Positions 1-8,794 of a DNA stretch of 42,956 bases are shown here, piece by piece (position 1 is the stretch's first letter; each line of letters starts with the position of its first letter). This DNA is from DMER01 sp003451645 (GTDB lineage: Bacteria > Pseudomonadota > Alphaproteobacteria > Micropepsales > Micropepsaceae): NCBI GenBank assembly GCA_031976175.1, contig DALYLR010000032.1, forward strand, positions 1 through 42,956, written 5' to 3'. Position numbers and translations under genes: made by a program. The notes below the pieces were generated by a model. That model made no database searches and was not told the DNA's origin. It saw only the letters and a list, made by a program, of their open reading frames with translations.

Positions 1-50
1 ATCGAAGGGTCAAACTCTTCGAACTCAGGTCCGGGCGAGACTGCGGCGCT

Positions 51-674
51 ATGGGCACCATAGGCATCACCGATGTTGAGGCTGTTCTGACGGCTCTGGG
101 CGTCCCAAACGCGGTCTTCATCGGAACATCGATGGGTGGACTGATCACCATGATCTTGGCCGCCCGGCGCCCCGATCTGATTGCAGGCGCTGTTCTAAAC
201 GACATCGGGCCAATTATTGACCCGCGCGGACTTGCCCGCATTTCCGCCTATGTCGGAAAGACCGGCGCCTTTGCGAGTTTCGACGCCTTGGCGGACCATC
301 TCCTGGCCCAGCAAGGCGCGCTCTTTCCAAAAGCAGACCGGGCATTTTGGTTAAGATTTGCGCGGCGCTGCGCCCGCGAAACGGCACATGGTGAGGTCGT
401 CTTCGATTATGACCCGGCCATTGCCCAGACCATGGCGCAAGCCGCAGCGCCCCAGCCTGACTTGATGCCCTTGTTCGTGGCGTTGGCGCAAAAGCCGGTC
501 CTTGCCGTTCGCGGCGCCATCAGCGATATTCTGCCCGCAGAGGGGTTGGCTGCAATGGCGGGGGCCAAGCCTGGCCTGCACACCGTTGAGGTCCCGGATG
601 TGGGGCATGCCCCAACACTGGAGGAGCCCGCGGCACGGGATGCCATATGTGCGTTCTTGCAGGTCTTCCCGTGA
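51..674 (+). CDS. Alpha/beta hydrolase, N-terminus missing at window edge
   Basis: Alpha/beta-hydrolase-fold enzyme, probably cytoplasmic; substrate unknown. Numbered from the ATG at 51, the nucleophile elbow is GTSMG with Ser27, the acid is probably Asp159 in AISDILP, and the catalytic His186 lies in VGHAPTLEEP. The protein lacks the first beta strands and the oxyanion HG motif that precede the elbow by about 70 residues in complete members, so it is 5'-truncated. The frame stays open to position 3, but the residues encoded by 3-50 do not look like the family, and there is no ribosome binding site before 51. The window may start near a contig end or a rearrangement. It sits 13 bp upstream of a second alpha/beta hydrolase on the same strand. 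The family is secure; the function is not. Confidence 0.75.
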   Translation: MGTIGITDVEAVLTALGVPNAVFIGTSMGGLITMILAARRPDLIAGAVLNDIGPIIDPRGLARISAYVGKTGAFASFDALADHLLAQQGALFPKADRAFWLRFARRCARETAHGEVVFDYDPAIAQTMAQAAAPQPDLMPLFVALAQKPVLAVRGAISDILPAEGLAAMAGAKPGLHTVEVPDVGHAPTLEEPAARDAICAFLQVFP

Positions 675-687
675 TCTTTGAGGGGCT

Positions 688-1680
688 ATGGGGGACGTGA
701 TGCGCTGGGTCATACGCATCTTTTTGGGCTTGCTGCTGCTGATTGCCATCGGCCTCGGCGCCGTTTGGGCATTTCTCTCCGATCCTGTCATTCCGCAGGA
801 GGTGCTGCTTCGCAAATACGGAGGCGGCGCCTCCAAGTTCCTGCCTCTCCCTGATGGGGCCGTCGCCCATTACCGCGATCAGGGCAATGCGCAAGGGCCT
901 GCTCTCGTCCTCTTGCATGGCAATGTTGCCTCGCTCCACACATGGGAGCCCTGGGTGCAGCTTTTGGGGGATGAATACCGCATCATTAGCGTTGACCTGC
1001 CTGCCCATGGTTTGACCGGGCCCACGCCTTCTGGCGATTACGCGACGGCGGGCATGACGGGCTTTGTCGACAGTTTTACGCGCGAGATCGGCCTCACCCG
1101 CTTTGTTCTTGGCGGAAGCTCGATGGGCGGCGGGATTGCCTTAACCTTCGCCCGCGACCATGGCGCGCGGTTGCGCGGCCTCATCCTTGTTGATTCGGCA
1201 GGAATAGCCTTGCCCGAAATGAAGCCTCCGCCGGGCCTCTTTATTCTGCAGACCCCTGTCTTGCGGGATATTTATCGCATCTTCCCCCGGCGCCCGACGT
1301 TCAAGGCGGGGCTTGAGATGACGTATACGGACAAGTCCCTGGTGACGCCTGACTTGATTGACCGCTACTGGGAACTCAACAGTGGACCTGGCATGCGCGA
1401 TGCGACGATTGCGCGGTTCTCGGCACCCTGGGAGCAACTGGTCGCTGAGGCCAAAGCGATCGAGGCGAGCTTGCCGTCGCTGACCACGCCCACACTCATC
1501 TTGTGGGGAGCCGATGACAAACTCGTGCCAGTGCGCGCGGGCGAAATTCTCCGCGACAAGATCAAGGGTGCACGCCTCATCGTCTATCCGGCTGTGGGCC
1601 ATGTGCCGCAAGAAGAGGCGGCTGAGGCATCGGCGCGCGATGTGCGGGCCTTTCTCCAAGCGCTGCCTGGTGATCAGTAA
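688..1680 (+). CDS. Alpha/beta hydrolase with N-terminal membrane anchor
   Basis: Alpha/beta-hydrolase of 330 residues. Residues about 8-30 form one hydrophobic helix, so the protein is probably anchored in the inner membrane with its catalytic domain on one face. The oxyanion motif is LLHGN (residues 75-79). The nucleophile elbow is GSSMG with Ser145, the acid lies in WGADDKLVP, and the His in AVGHVPQEEA. A start at the second Met (700, with GGGGGA just upstream) is as plausible as 688. Its 3' end overlaps the end of gshA on the other strand by 7 bp, so the two converge with no room for a terminator. The relation to the hydrolase upstream is adjacency only; the two are not close copies. Substrate unknown. 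Confidence 0.85.
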   Translation: MGDVMRWVIRIFLGLLLLIAIGLGAVWAFLSDPVIPQEVLLRKYGGGASKFLPLPDGAVAHYRDQGNAQGPALVLLHGNVASLHTWEPWVQLLGDEYRIISVDLPAHGLTGPTPSGDYATAGMTGFVDSFTREIGLTRFVLGGSSMGGGIALTFARDHGARLRGLILVDSAGIALPEMKPPPGLFILQTPVLRDIYRIFPRRPTFKAGLEMTYTDKSLVTPDLIDRYWELNSGPGMRDATIARFSAPWEQLVAEAKAIEASLPSLTTPTLILWGADDKLVPVRAGEILRDKIKGARLIVYPAVGHVPQEEAAEASARDVRAFLQALPGDQ

Positions 1681-3035
1681 GAAAACTCCGCGTAGAGCCT
1701 GCTCAGGTCGCGGTTCCACTCCCCGTGATATTTGCTCAGCAGTTCTTCCGCGCGCGTCCGGCCGTCGCGCACGATCTGCTGCAAGGGCTGCAGGAAACCC
1801 TCTTCTGTGCCCCCGACCGAATCGGTTTGCGCCCGGCGGCGCAAGCCGCTTTGTGAGATTTCAAGCATCTCATGCGCATAGTCGCGCACGCTACGGCCGC
1901 GGATTGGTGTGCGTAAGGCGAGCTTCGGCACCGCATGGCGCAACGCCCAGCGGTCCTCATCCGTCCAGTCCTTGACCAGATCCCACGCCGCGTCGAGCGC
2001 AACTTGGTCGTAGTAGATCCCGACCCACAAGGCAGGTAGCGCGCAGAGCCTGCGCCACAAGCCGCCATCTGCGCCACGCATTTCGAGGAACTTCTTCAGA
2101 CGGACTTCCGGGAAGATCGTCGTCAAATGATCGGCCCAATCCGCCATCGTGGGCTCGAACTGTTTCACCGCCTCGATCTTGCGCGCCATGAAATCGCGGA
2201 ACGAGCGGCCTGCCACGTCGTGGTACACGCCGTCGCGATAGACAAAGTACATCGGCACATCGAGCGCATAGTCGACATAACGCTCAAAGCCCATGCCGTC
2301 CTCAAACGCAAAAGGCAGCATGCCCGAGCGGGCATTGTCCGTGTCCGTCCAAATATGACTGCGATAAGACAGGAACCCGTTCGGCTTGCCCTCGCGGAAG
2401 GGCGAGGCTGCGAACATCGCGGTCGCCACTGGCTGCAAGGCAAGGCCGACGCGCATCTTCTTGACCATATCGGCTTCACTCGCGAAGTCGAGGTTCACCT
2501 GGATGGTGCACGTGCGGAACATCATCTCCAGGCCCATGCTGCCAACCTTGGGCATATAATTGCGCATGATACCATAGCGGCCCTTGGGCATAACCGGGGT
2601 CTCAGCCAAGGTCTGCATGGGCGCAAAACCCATGCCGAGGAAACCCGCCCCCATCTCGCCTGCCACCTCCTTGACTTGGTCGAGATGTGTGTTGACCTCC
2701 GCACATGTCTCATGCAGCGAGCGCAAGGGCGCGCCCGACAATTCAAACTGCCCGCCAGGCTCCAAACTGATGGCGGCCCCGCCCTGTTTCAGGCCGATAA
2801 TATAGGGGCCTTCCATCACGGGCTCCCAGCCAAAGCGCTTGAGGCCCTCAAGCATCGCCTTGATCCCCGGCCTTCCCTCGTAAGGCAGTGGTTTCAAAGT
2901 CTTCAGATCATAGCCAAACTTTTCGTGTTCGGTTCCAATGCGCCACGCCTCGCGGGGCTTCGAGCCGTCCGCCAGATACGCGACCAAATCATCGCGTGAG
3001 CCAATCGGCCCGCCGCCCGCCTGTGGGATAGACAT
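1674..3035 (-). CDS. gshA: Glutamate-cysteine ligase, plant/alphaproteobacterial type
   Basis: Catalyses the ATP-dependent first step of glutathione synthesis, joining L-glutamate and L-cysteine through the gamma carboxyl. At 453 residues it has the size and motifs of the GCS2 plant-type family found in Alphaproteobacteria: GTEHEKFGYD near residue 38, GGQFELSGAPLRSLHET around residues 95-110, FRTCTIQVNLDF in the middle, and SHIWTDTDNARSGMLPF after it. The E. coli GshA is a different subfamily. The ATG at 3035 has GAGG about 9 nt upstream. It lies 80 bp downstream of rsmE on the same strand, so the two may be co-transcribed. gshB is not in the window. Confidence 0.95.
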   Translation of the reverse strand: MSIPQAGGGPIGSRDDLVAYLADGSKPREAWRIGTEHEKFGYDLKTLKPLPYEGRPGIKAMLEGLKRFGWEPVMEGPYIIGLKQGGAAISLEPGGQFELSGAPLRSLHETCAEVNTHLDQVKEVAGEMGAGFLGMGFAPMQTLAETPVMPKGRYGIMRNYMPKVGSMGLEMMFRTCTIQVNLDFASEADMVKKMRVGLALQPVATAMFAASPFREGKPNGFLSYRSHIWTDTDNARSGMLPFAFEDGMGFERYVDYALDVPMYFVYRDGVYHDVAGRSFRDFMARKIEAVKQFEPTMADWADHLTTIFPEVRLKKFLEMRGADGGLWRRLCALPALWVGIYYDQVALDAAWDLVKDWTDEDRWALRHAVPKLALRTPIRGRSVRDYAHEMLEISQSGLRRRAQTDSVGGTEEGFLQPLQQIVRDGRTRAEELLSKYHGEWNRDLSRLYAEFSY

Positions 3036-3083
3036 TACGCAAACCTCAAACCGTTTGATGCCAATAGTGATGGCGCGGGTTTA

Positions 3084-3099
3084 GCCCGTCCGTTCGGGC
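3084..3099. repeat. Short inverted repeat between rsmE and gshA
   Basis: GCCCG and CGGGC flank a 6-nt loop. An overlapping alternative pairing uses CGGG at 3076-3079. No T tract follows on the minus strand, so it is not a standard intrinsic terminator. It could weakly fold in an rsmE-gshA transcript. Confidence 0.3.
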
Positions 3100-3115
3100 G
3101 TAAGCAAGTGTGCGG

Positions 3116-3871
3116 CTATTTCCAGTCACCATGCGTAGATTGCCACACAGCCAACGCCGCCAGGGCCGCCGTATCCGCCCGCAAGATTCGCGGGCCCAGA
3201 CTGACGGGTATCACGAAAGTTTGACCACGGAGCATCGCGCGCTCCTGCGGACTGAAGCCGCCCTCAGGGCCGGTCAGGATCGCCATGGGACCGCCCGGCA
3301 TCTTGCTCAGCGCCTGCGCAAGAGGGGCCGCATCCCCTGCCTCATCGCAAAAGATGACAGAGGTGCCCGCTGCAAGTCCACGCACCGCTGTTCCCAGTGC
3401 GGCAGGCGCCGCAATTTCCGGGACCGTCAGACGGTCACTCTGCTCTGCCGCTTCAATCGCGTTCGCTGTCAGCCGCTCAAGGTTTACGCGCGCGACAATC
3501 GTGCGCTCCGTCAGCACCGGGATAATCCGTGCAACGCCCAGTTCAACCGCCTTTTGGATCACATAGTCAAAGGGGGTGCGCTTGATGGGTGCGAGCAGCA
3601 GCGTCACCTGAGGCTCGGGTGCCGGACGTCTGATCTTCGTCTCAAGGCGGACGGTTACATGGCGTTTGGTAATGGCCTGAATCGTGGCCAGCCACTCCCC
3701 ATCGGTGCCATTGAAAATGCGTACGCGCTGGCCAGTCTTTACGCGCATGACATTTGCGAGGTAATGGCTTTGATCCTCGCCCAGATTGAGCTGCGTTTCG
3801 CCTAAAGGCTCCGGCACGTAGAGGCGCACGGTCCCGCCCGGATAGGTCACATCGTTGTCCGCATGCGTCAT
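3116..3871 (-). CDS. rsmE: 16S rRNA m3U1498 methyltransferase
   Basis: Methylates N3 of U1498 in helix 44 of 16S rRNA, using SAM, on the 30S subunit. The C-terminal half is the SPOUT trefoil-knot fold: LTGPEGGFSPQE is the SAM-binding loop, and SLGPRILRADTAALAALAVWQ matches the family's last knot helix (LGxRILRxET). The N-terminal part is the PUA-like RNA-binding domain (RLYVPEPL onward). The frame is open up to a GTG at 3910, but the ATG at 3871 with GGAG about 14 nt upstream gives 251 residues, closer to the family length, so I chose it. The gene is divergent from ubiA, leaving a short shared promoter region of about 45 bp. Confidence 0.92.
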   Translation of the reverse strand: MTHADNDVTYPGGTVRLYVPEPLGETQLNLGEDQSHYLANVMRVKTGQRVRIFNGTDGEWLATIQAITKRHVTVRLETKIRRPAPEPQVTLLLAPIKRTPFDYVIQKAVELGVARIIPVLTERTIVARVNLERLTANAIEAAEQSDRLTVPEIAAPAALGTAVRGLAAGTSVIFCDEAGDAAPLAQALSKMPGGPMAILTGPEGGFSPQERAMLRGQTFVIPVSLGPRILRADTAALAALAVWQSTHGDWK

Positions 3872-3918
3872 TGTCTTGGCTTGCACTCCATCGATGATCA
3901 GCCTTACCACATTTGCTC

Positions 3919-4860
3919 ATGAGCGACATGAGCGCCCAACGCCCTGCTGATGCGGTTCCTGCCAATTGGGTTGACCGGTGGGCGCATGCAACTTTGCGTC
4001 CCTATTTGCGCCTTGCCCGCGCCGACCGGCCCATTGGCACCTGGCTCCTGTTTTGGCCTTGCGCTTTCTCCGCCTTGCTTGCGTGGGGGATGGGCGCCAG
4101 TACCGCGGTTACGCTTTGGCACCTGGCCCTCTTTCTAGTCGGATCGGCCGTGATGCGCGGCGCGGGCTGCACGTATAATGACATTGTCGATCGTGATATC
4201 GACGCCAAGGTCGCCCGCACGGCCGGGCGGCCTATTCCCAGCGGACAGGTGAACGTCGCGCAGGCCGCAGCTTTTCTCGTGCTTCAATTGCTGATCGGGC
4301 TGATCGTCCTTTTGCAGTTCAATTGGTTCACAGTCGGCCTTGGCCTGGCCTCGATGATCCCCGTGGCGATTTACCCCTTCATGAAGCGGATCACGCAATG
4401 GCCGCAGGCGGTATTGGGTCTGGCTTTCAACTGGGGCGCGCTTGTCGGGTGGAGCGCAGCGACAGGTGGCCTCTCACTGGCGGCGCTCTGCGTATACATG
4501 GGGTGTTGGGCCTGGACGATGGGCTATGACACGATCTATGCGCATCAAGACAAGGAGGACGATGCCCTTGTCGGCGTCGGCTCATCGGCTTTGGCATTAG
4601 GTGCCTGGACCAAGCCCGCCCTTTGGCTCTTTTATGGCCTTGCCGTTCTCTCGTGGGGCGCGGGCGCTGCTTTGGCGGGCCTGGGGGTCGTATTCTGGTT
4701 GTGCCTTGCCCTGGTCGCGGCCCATCTGATCTGGCAGATCGCGTCCGTGCACTTGCAAGAGGCGGCCTCTTGTCTCACAGTCTTTCGCAGCAATCGCGAT
4801 ACGGGGCTTATCTTGGCGCTCGCGTTCCTGGCCGCAGGTGCTGAGCAGAGATGGTTCTAA
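3919..4860 (+). CDS. ubiA: 4-hydroxybenzoate polyprenyltransferase
   Basis: Inner-membrane prenyltransferase that attaches the polyprenyl tail to 4-hydroxybenzoate in ubiquinone synthesis. The two Asp-rich Mg-diphosphate motifs are visible: NDIVDRDID near residue 86 and YDTIYAHQDKEDD near residue 203. The KVARTAGRPIPSG segment after the first is diagnostic of UbiA, and about eight hydrophobic segments separate them. The frame opens at a TTG (3913), but the ATG at 3919 or 3928 is more likely. The stop codon lies inside the start of the desaturase gene (10-bp overlap), so this is the first gene of a tight co-directional run. No other ubi gene is nearby. Confidence 0.95.
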   Translation: MSDMSAQRPADAVPANWVDRWAHATLRPYLRLARADRPIGTWLLFWPCAFSALLAWGMGASTAVTLWHLALFLVGSAVMRGAGCTYNDIVDRDIDAKVARTAGRPIPSGQVNVAQAAAFLVLQLLIGLIVLLQFNWFTVGLGLASMIPVAIYPFMKRITQWPQAVLGLAFNWGALVGWSAATGGLSLAALCVYMGCWAWTMGYDTIYAHQDKEDDALVGVGSSALALGAWTKPALWLFYGLAVLSWGAGAALAGLGVVFWLCLALVAAHLIWQIASVHLQEAASCLTVFRSNRDTGLILALAFLAAGAEQRWF

Positions 4861-5888
4861 CCGGAAAGATCACATCGATGCGCGCGGGCGCTGCCACCAT
4901 GTTCACCGCTGCCGAGCTAGAACCTTTGCGCGCGCAGTCGGATTGGCGCGGTGTGGCGCTGGTCGCGCACGCCTGGGGCACAATTGCAGGCGCCATGGCC
5001 CTGGCCGCCGCCATCCCGCATCCTGCCATGTATGCGCTGTGCATCATGATCATAGGCGGCCGGCAATTAGGACTGGCCATCCTCATGCATGATGCGGCCC
5101 ACCGTGCGCTCGCAAAGTCACCTTGGCTGAACGATGCGCTGGGGCAGTGGTTCTGTGCCTGGCCTGTTGCGGCCGACCTGCATGGCTATCGCAGCTATCA
5201 CTTGCAGCATCACCGGCGCACGCAGCAGCCTGACGACCCTGATCTTTCACTGTCTGCTCCCTTCCCTATTTCACGGCGCAGCCTGGCGCGCAAAATCATT
5301 CGCGATCTGACGGGTCAGACCACCTTCAAGCAACGCAGCGCCCAATTGCGTGCAGCCCTTGGCAAGCCCGAATGGCCCTTGTCACAGCGTCTCAGTCAAT
5401 TCCGTCAGCGCCTTGGCGGGCCTTTGGCGGTCAATGCAGTGCTTCTTGTGGCCTGCACGGCTGCGGGGCGGCCAGATATCTATGTGCTGCTGTGGGTCGT
5501 GCCATTCTTCACCTGGCTTCCCCTCATTACACGGCTGCGCAACATTGCGGAGCATGCCGTCGTTCCGGACAATGACGATCCGTTGCGCAATGCGCGCACC
5601 ACGCATGCGAATTGGTTTATGCGAGCGGTCCTGGCGCCCTATTGGGTGAACTATCACGTCGAGCACCACCTCTATATGTGGGTGCCGTGCCATCAATTGC
5701 CGCGGCTGCACCGGATGCTCTTGGACAAGGGCTTGGGGCCCAAAATGGAGTTCCAGCCCGATTACCTTACGGTACTCAAGATGGCCACGTCAGGCGGCCG
5801 GCGCGCGCTGCCGCCACTCCCCGCCAACGACACCACTGAGGCGCTATCGTTCAACAGCTCTTTGCGGGTCGGTGAGGCACGGACTTGA
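4851..5888 (+). CDS. Membrane fatty-acid desaturase family protein
   Basis: Di-iron membrane desaturase/hydroxylase family, 345 residues. All three histidine boxes are present: H80-DAA-H84, H117-LQ-HH121 and H269-VE-HH273, plus the NIAEHA segment near residue 232 common in this family. Hydrophobic stretches lie at about residues 40-75 and 190-230. It probably introduces a double bond or hydroxyl into an acyl chain or an isoprenoid-type lipid; position and substrate cannot be read from sequence. The ATG at 4851 lies inside the end of ubiA; Met10 or Met17 are other possible starts. Its stop overlaps the next gene by 4 bp. Co-location with ubiA and lipid A genes suggests a membrane-lipid role, which is inference. 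Confidence 0.88.
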   Translation: MVLTGKITSMRAGAATMFTAAELEPLRAQSDWRGVALVAHAWGTIAGAMALAAAIPHPAMYALCIMIIGGRQLGLAILMHDAAHRALAKSPWLNDALGQWFCAWPVAADLHGYRSYHLQHHRRTQQPDDPDLSLSAPFPISRRSLARKIIRDLTGQTTFKQRSAQLRAALGKPEWPLSQRLSQFRQRLGGPLAVNAVLLVACTAAGRPDIYVLLWVVPFFTWLPLITRLRNIAEHAVVPDNDDPLRNARTTHANWFMRAVLAPYWVNYHVEHHLYMWVPCHQLPRLHRMLLDKGLGPKMEFQPDYLTVLKMATSGGRRALPPLPANDTTEALSFNSSLRVGEART

Positions 5889-6538
5889 CCCCAGAGAACT
5901 TTGTGCGGGCGAACACGCAACAGCTCGCGCCGCCTCTGACGCCAGAGATCACCCTTCACCTCGCCCATGAGATCGTGCCCATCTGGCGCGCCACCGAAGA
6001 AGAACTGGCGGCCCAAGGCATACCGCCGCCCTTTTGGGCCTTTGCTTGGGCGGGCGGTCAGGCGCTCGCCCGCTATGTGCTGGATCACCCAGAAACGGTC
6101 GCCAGGAAACGGGTCCTTGATTTTGGCGCGGGCTCGGGCCTTGCCGCCATTGCTGCCGCCAAAGCGGGTGCCACGCACGTCCAGGCCTGCGACATCGACC
6201 CCTTTGCCGCAGCGGCCATGGCGGTCAATGCGGCTGCCAACCATGTGGACCTCGCCATCACCACGGACGGCCTTTTGGGCCAGGATTTAGGTTGGGACAC
6301 CGTTCTGATCGCCGATATGTGCTACGAGAAATCGCTCTCCGCGCGGGTCGAGGCCTGGATGCGGGACTTGGCCCAACGTGGCGCTTTGGTCCTCATAGGC
6401 GACCCCCAGCGCACCTATTTTCCCAAAACAGGTCTCGCCCTCCTCGCTCAATACGAGGTTCAAACCACGCGCGAGCTTGAGGACCGCGAAATCAGGCGCA
6501 CAGGCGTCTATCGGGTCCTGCCGGCCAGCGCGCCCTAA
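5885..6538 (+). CDS. Class I methyltransferase, METTL20/ETFB-lysine type
   Basis: SAM-dependent methyltransferase of 217 residues. SAM motif I is VLDFGAGSG near residue 75, with the acidic ribose-binding residue in ACDIDPFA about 22 residues later. IADMCYEKSL corresponds to the post-II motif of METTL20-like enzymes (DMFYDE in human METTL20), and PPFWAFAWAGGQALARY precedes motif I as in that group. Members methylate lysines of electron-transfer flavoprotein beta, and a bacterial relative also acts on ribosomal protein L7/L12; which target applies here is unknown. The start is TTG at 5885 in a TTGA overlap with the desaturase stop. Some members are annotated as nicotinamide N-methyltransferase-like, so the protein-methylation role is an inference from motif similarity. 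Confidence 0.82.
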   Translation: MTPENFVRANTQQLAPPLTPEITLHLAHEIVPIWRATEEELAAQGIPPPFWAFAWAGGQALARYVLDHPETVARKRVLDFGAGSGLAAIAAAKAGATHVQACDIDPFAAAAMAVNAAANHVDLAITTDGLLGQDLGWDTVLIADMCYEKSLSARVEAWMRDLAQRGALVLIGDPQRTYFPKTGLALLAQYEVQTTRELEDREIRRTGVYRVLPASAP

Positions 6539-6602
6539 TCAATGCTGGCTGAGGCCGCCCTGAATCGCTAGGTTGCAGTCTTAACGGTTCGATTTTGAGC
6601 GT

Positions 6603-7949
6603 ATGGGCATGGATCAGGCAAAGCTTCTGGATACGTTAGACTGGGTGTTGAACGAGGCGCGCTCGCAAGGGGCCGACGCGGCCGATGCAGTCGTCTTTGA
6701 AAGTTTGTCGTCCGGTGTCGAGTACCGGTTTGGAAAACTCGAAAACTTGGAGCGGTCCGAGTCCCGCGACTTAGGGGTGCGCGTCTTCATCGGGCAGAAG
6801 CAAGCGGCCGTGTCCTCCACCGATTTCTCCCGGCCCGCCCTCAAGCAAGCCGTTGAGCGGGCCGTAGCGATGGCGCGCTTGGCCCTTGAAGACCCCTATT
6901 GCGGCCTGGCACCGCGCGAGGTGCTCGCGGCTGAGTGGCCCGACCTCGATCTGGAGGATCGCGACGAGCCCTCCACTGAACGGCTCACCCAGATGGCACT
7001 CGCGGCCGAAGGGGCGGCACTCGCCGTCTCGGGCGTCACCAATTCGGAAGGTGCCAGCGCGGGTTTTGGCCGCAGCGCGATTGCGCTTGCGACGTCTGAG
7101 GGCTTTCGTGGCGCCTATGCTGGAACCTCCTCCTCTCTCTCTGCAGGTGTCGTAGCGGGCGAAGGCACGGGCATGGAGCGCGATTACTACGGCACCTATG
7201 CGCGGTTCATGAGCGACCTCGAAGGGCCGGAATATGTGGGCCAAAAGGCCGCCGAGCGCGCCGTACGGCGCTTGGGCCCGCGTAAGATCGCAAGCCAATC
7301 CGTGCCCATCCTGTTCGATCCCCGCGTCTCGATGAGCATGGTGAATTATTTCGCCAGCGCCATCCACGGCACGTCGGTCGCGCGCGGCACCTCCTTCTTC
7401 AAAGACCGCATGGGCGAGAAGGTGCTGAGCGATGCCGTCACCATCATAGACGATCCGCACCGCGTACGGGGTCAGCGTTCGCGGCCCTTTGATGGGGAGG
7501 GCGTCGCCAACCAGCGCATGGCGCTCGCGGAAAACGGCGTGCTCAAGAGCTGGTTGCTCGACTGCTCGGCGGCCCGGCAACTGGGTCTCAAGACTTTGGG
7601 GCATGCCGCACGCGGGACGGGCGGGCCGCCATCGGCCTCCACCACCAATCTCTACATGGCGCCAGGCAGGATCCCGCGCGAGGACCTCTTGCGGGGCGTG
7701 AAGGCCGGGCTCTATGTAGTCGAGATGATTGGCTCTGGCGTCAATATGGTCACCGGCGACTATAGCCGCGGCGCCGCCGGATTCTGGATCGAGAATGGCG
7801 AGGTGACCTATCCGGTCAGCGAAATCACAATTGCAGGCAATCTCAAAGAGATGTTCTTGCGCATAACGCCTGCGGACGATTTGACCTTCCGGTATGGGAC
7901 CAATGCGCCCACTTTGTTGATTGAGGGGATGACCGTTGCTGGCGCCTGA
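6603..7949 (+). CDS. pmbA: TldE/PmbA-type metallopeptidase partner
   Basis: TldD/PmbA (TldE) family, 448 residues. In characterised systems TldD and TldE form a heterodimeric Zn protease that trims peptides such as microcin B17 precursor and degrades CcdA; TldD carries the HExxxH zinc motif and TldE does not. I find no HExxxH here, which fits the PmbA/TldE subunit. Family segments include YRFGKLENLERSESRDLGVRVFIG in the N-domain, SVPILFDPRVS in the middle, and GGPPSASTTNLYMAPG plus NMVTGDYSRGAAGFWIENG near the end. It starts 64 bp after the methyltransferase gene and its end overlaps cysQ by 14 bp. A tldD gene is not in the window. Confidence 0.9.
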   Translation: MGMDQAKLLDTLDWVLNEARSQGADAADAVVFESLSSGVEYRFGKLENLERSESRDLGVRVFIGQKQAAVSSTDFSRPALKQAVERAVAMARLALEDPYCGLAPREVLAAEWPDLDLEDRDEPSTERLTQMALAAEGAALAVSGVTNSEGASAGFGRSAIALATSEGFRGAYAGTSSSLSAGVVAGEGTGMERDYYGTYARFMSDLEGPEYVGQKAAERAVRRLGPRKIASQSVPILFDPRVSMSMVNYFASAIHGTSVARGTSFFKDRMGEKVLSDAVTIIDDPHRVRGQRSRPFDGEGVANQRMALAENGVLKSWLLDCSAARQLGLKTLGHAARGTGGPPSASTTNLYMAPGRIPREDLLRGVKAGLYVVEMIGSGVNMVTGDYSRGAAGFWIENGEVTYPVSEITIAGNLKEMFLRITPADDLTFRYGTNAPTLLIEGMTVAGA

Positions 7950-8790
7950 TACCCGGGATCAGGCGGATGCGAAGCTGTTGCGGCACGCCGTGCGTGAAGC
8001 TGGCGCCTTTATCCTTGAGCGTATGAAGCGGCCCTACCGCACGACGCAAAAGCCTGGCACGCCAACGCCGTGGGGGCAGACGGAACCAAGCCCCGTCACT
8101 GACGTCGATCTGGAGACCGATGCGCTTTTGACAGAGCACTTGCGCTCCGCGAGGCCGGACTATGGCTGGCTCTCGGAGGAGACGGCCGATGATCCAGCAA
8201 GGCTTGCGTGCCAGCGGGTGTTCATCGCCGATCCCATTGATGGCACGACGGCGTTCCTTAAGGCAAAGCCTGAGTTCACAGTGGTTGCGGCGGTGGTGGA
8301 GAATGGAACCCCTCGGGCAGCGGCAATCTTCAATCCGATGACGGACGAGCTCTTTGAGGCGGCGCGCGGGCACGGTGTGCGGCGCAATGGAGTGGCACTT
8401 TCCGTCAGCCATGTAGACATGCTAGAGGGCGCGCGCATGCTCGGCGCTGCGGAGTTCTTTGCGCATCCTGGCTGGCCCAAACCTTGGCCAGCGCTCAATT
8501 TGACCAAGCGCGCATCGCTTGCGTATCGCTTGGCCCTCATTAGTGCGGGCGAGCAGGATGGCTACTTGGCCCTGACCCCCAAACATGAGTGGGATATTGC
8601 GGCAGGTGCTCTTCTCATCGAGGAAGCGGGTGGCCGTATTACGACCCATGACGGTGAGCCCCTGGCCTTCAACCAGCCAATACCCCAGTTGCGCAGCATC
8701 GTATGCGCAGGCCCCGCCTTGCACGCGCTAATTCTTGACCATATCAAGGATGTCCGAATCCCTGCGCCCAAAACCCCTCAAAAAAGTTAA
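7936..8790 (+). CDS. cysQ: Inositol monophosphatase family, CysQ-like phosphatase
   Basis: Lithium-sensitive Mg-dependent phosphatase fold. Metal ligands are seen in WLSEE (near residue 78) and DPIDGTTAF (near residue 98), and the C-terminal WDIAAGALLIEEAGG motif is present. In this genomic setting the usual assignment is 3'(2'),5'-bisphosphate nucleotidase, which recycles PAP from sulfate assimilation to AMP, but inositol-1-phosphatase activity cannot be excluded. The start is TTG at 7936 with GAGGGG about 7 nt upstream, giving 284 residues and a 14-bp overlap with pmbA. Only 4 bp separate its stop from the DUF4170 gene. Confidence 0.87.
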   Translation: MLAPDTRDQADAKLLRHAVREAGAFILERMKRPYRTTQKPGTPTPWGQTEPSPVTDVDLETDALLTEHLRSARPDYGWLSEETADDPARLACQRVFIADPIDGTTAFLKAKPEFTVVAAVVENGTPRAAAIFNPMTDELFEAARGHGVRRNGVALSVSHVDMLEGARMLGAAEFFAHPGWPKPWPALNLTKRASLAYRLALISAGEQDGYLALTPKHEWDIAAGALLIEEAGGRITTHDGEPLAFNQPIPQLRSIVCAGPALHALILDHIKDVRIPAPKTPQKS

Positions 8791-8794
8791 GGCC

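Noticed and set aside
2127..2999. Long open frame (290 codons) antisense to gshA, and similar long antisense frames over pmbA, lpxK and lpxL
   Set aside because: They mirror well-identified genes in a GC-rich genome; their translations show no family motifs.
3084..3099. Terminator between rsmE and gshA
   Set aside because: The stem is only 5 bp and no T tract follows in the direction of transcription.
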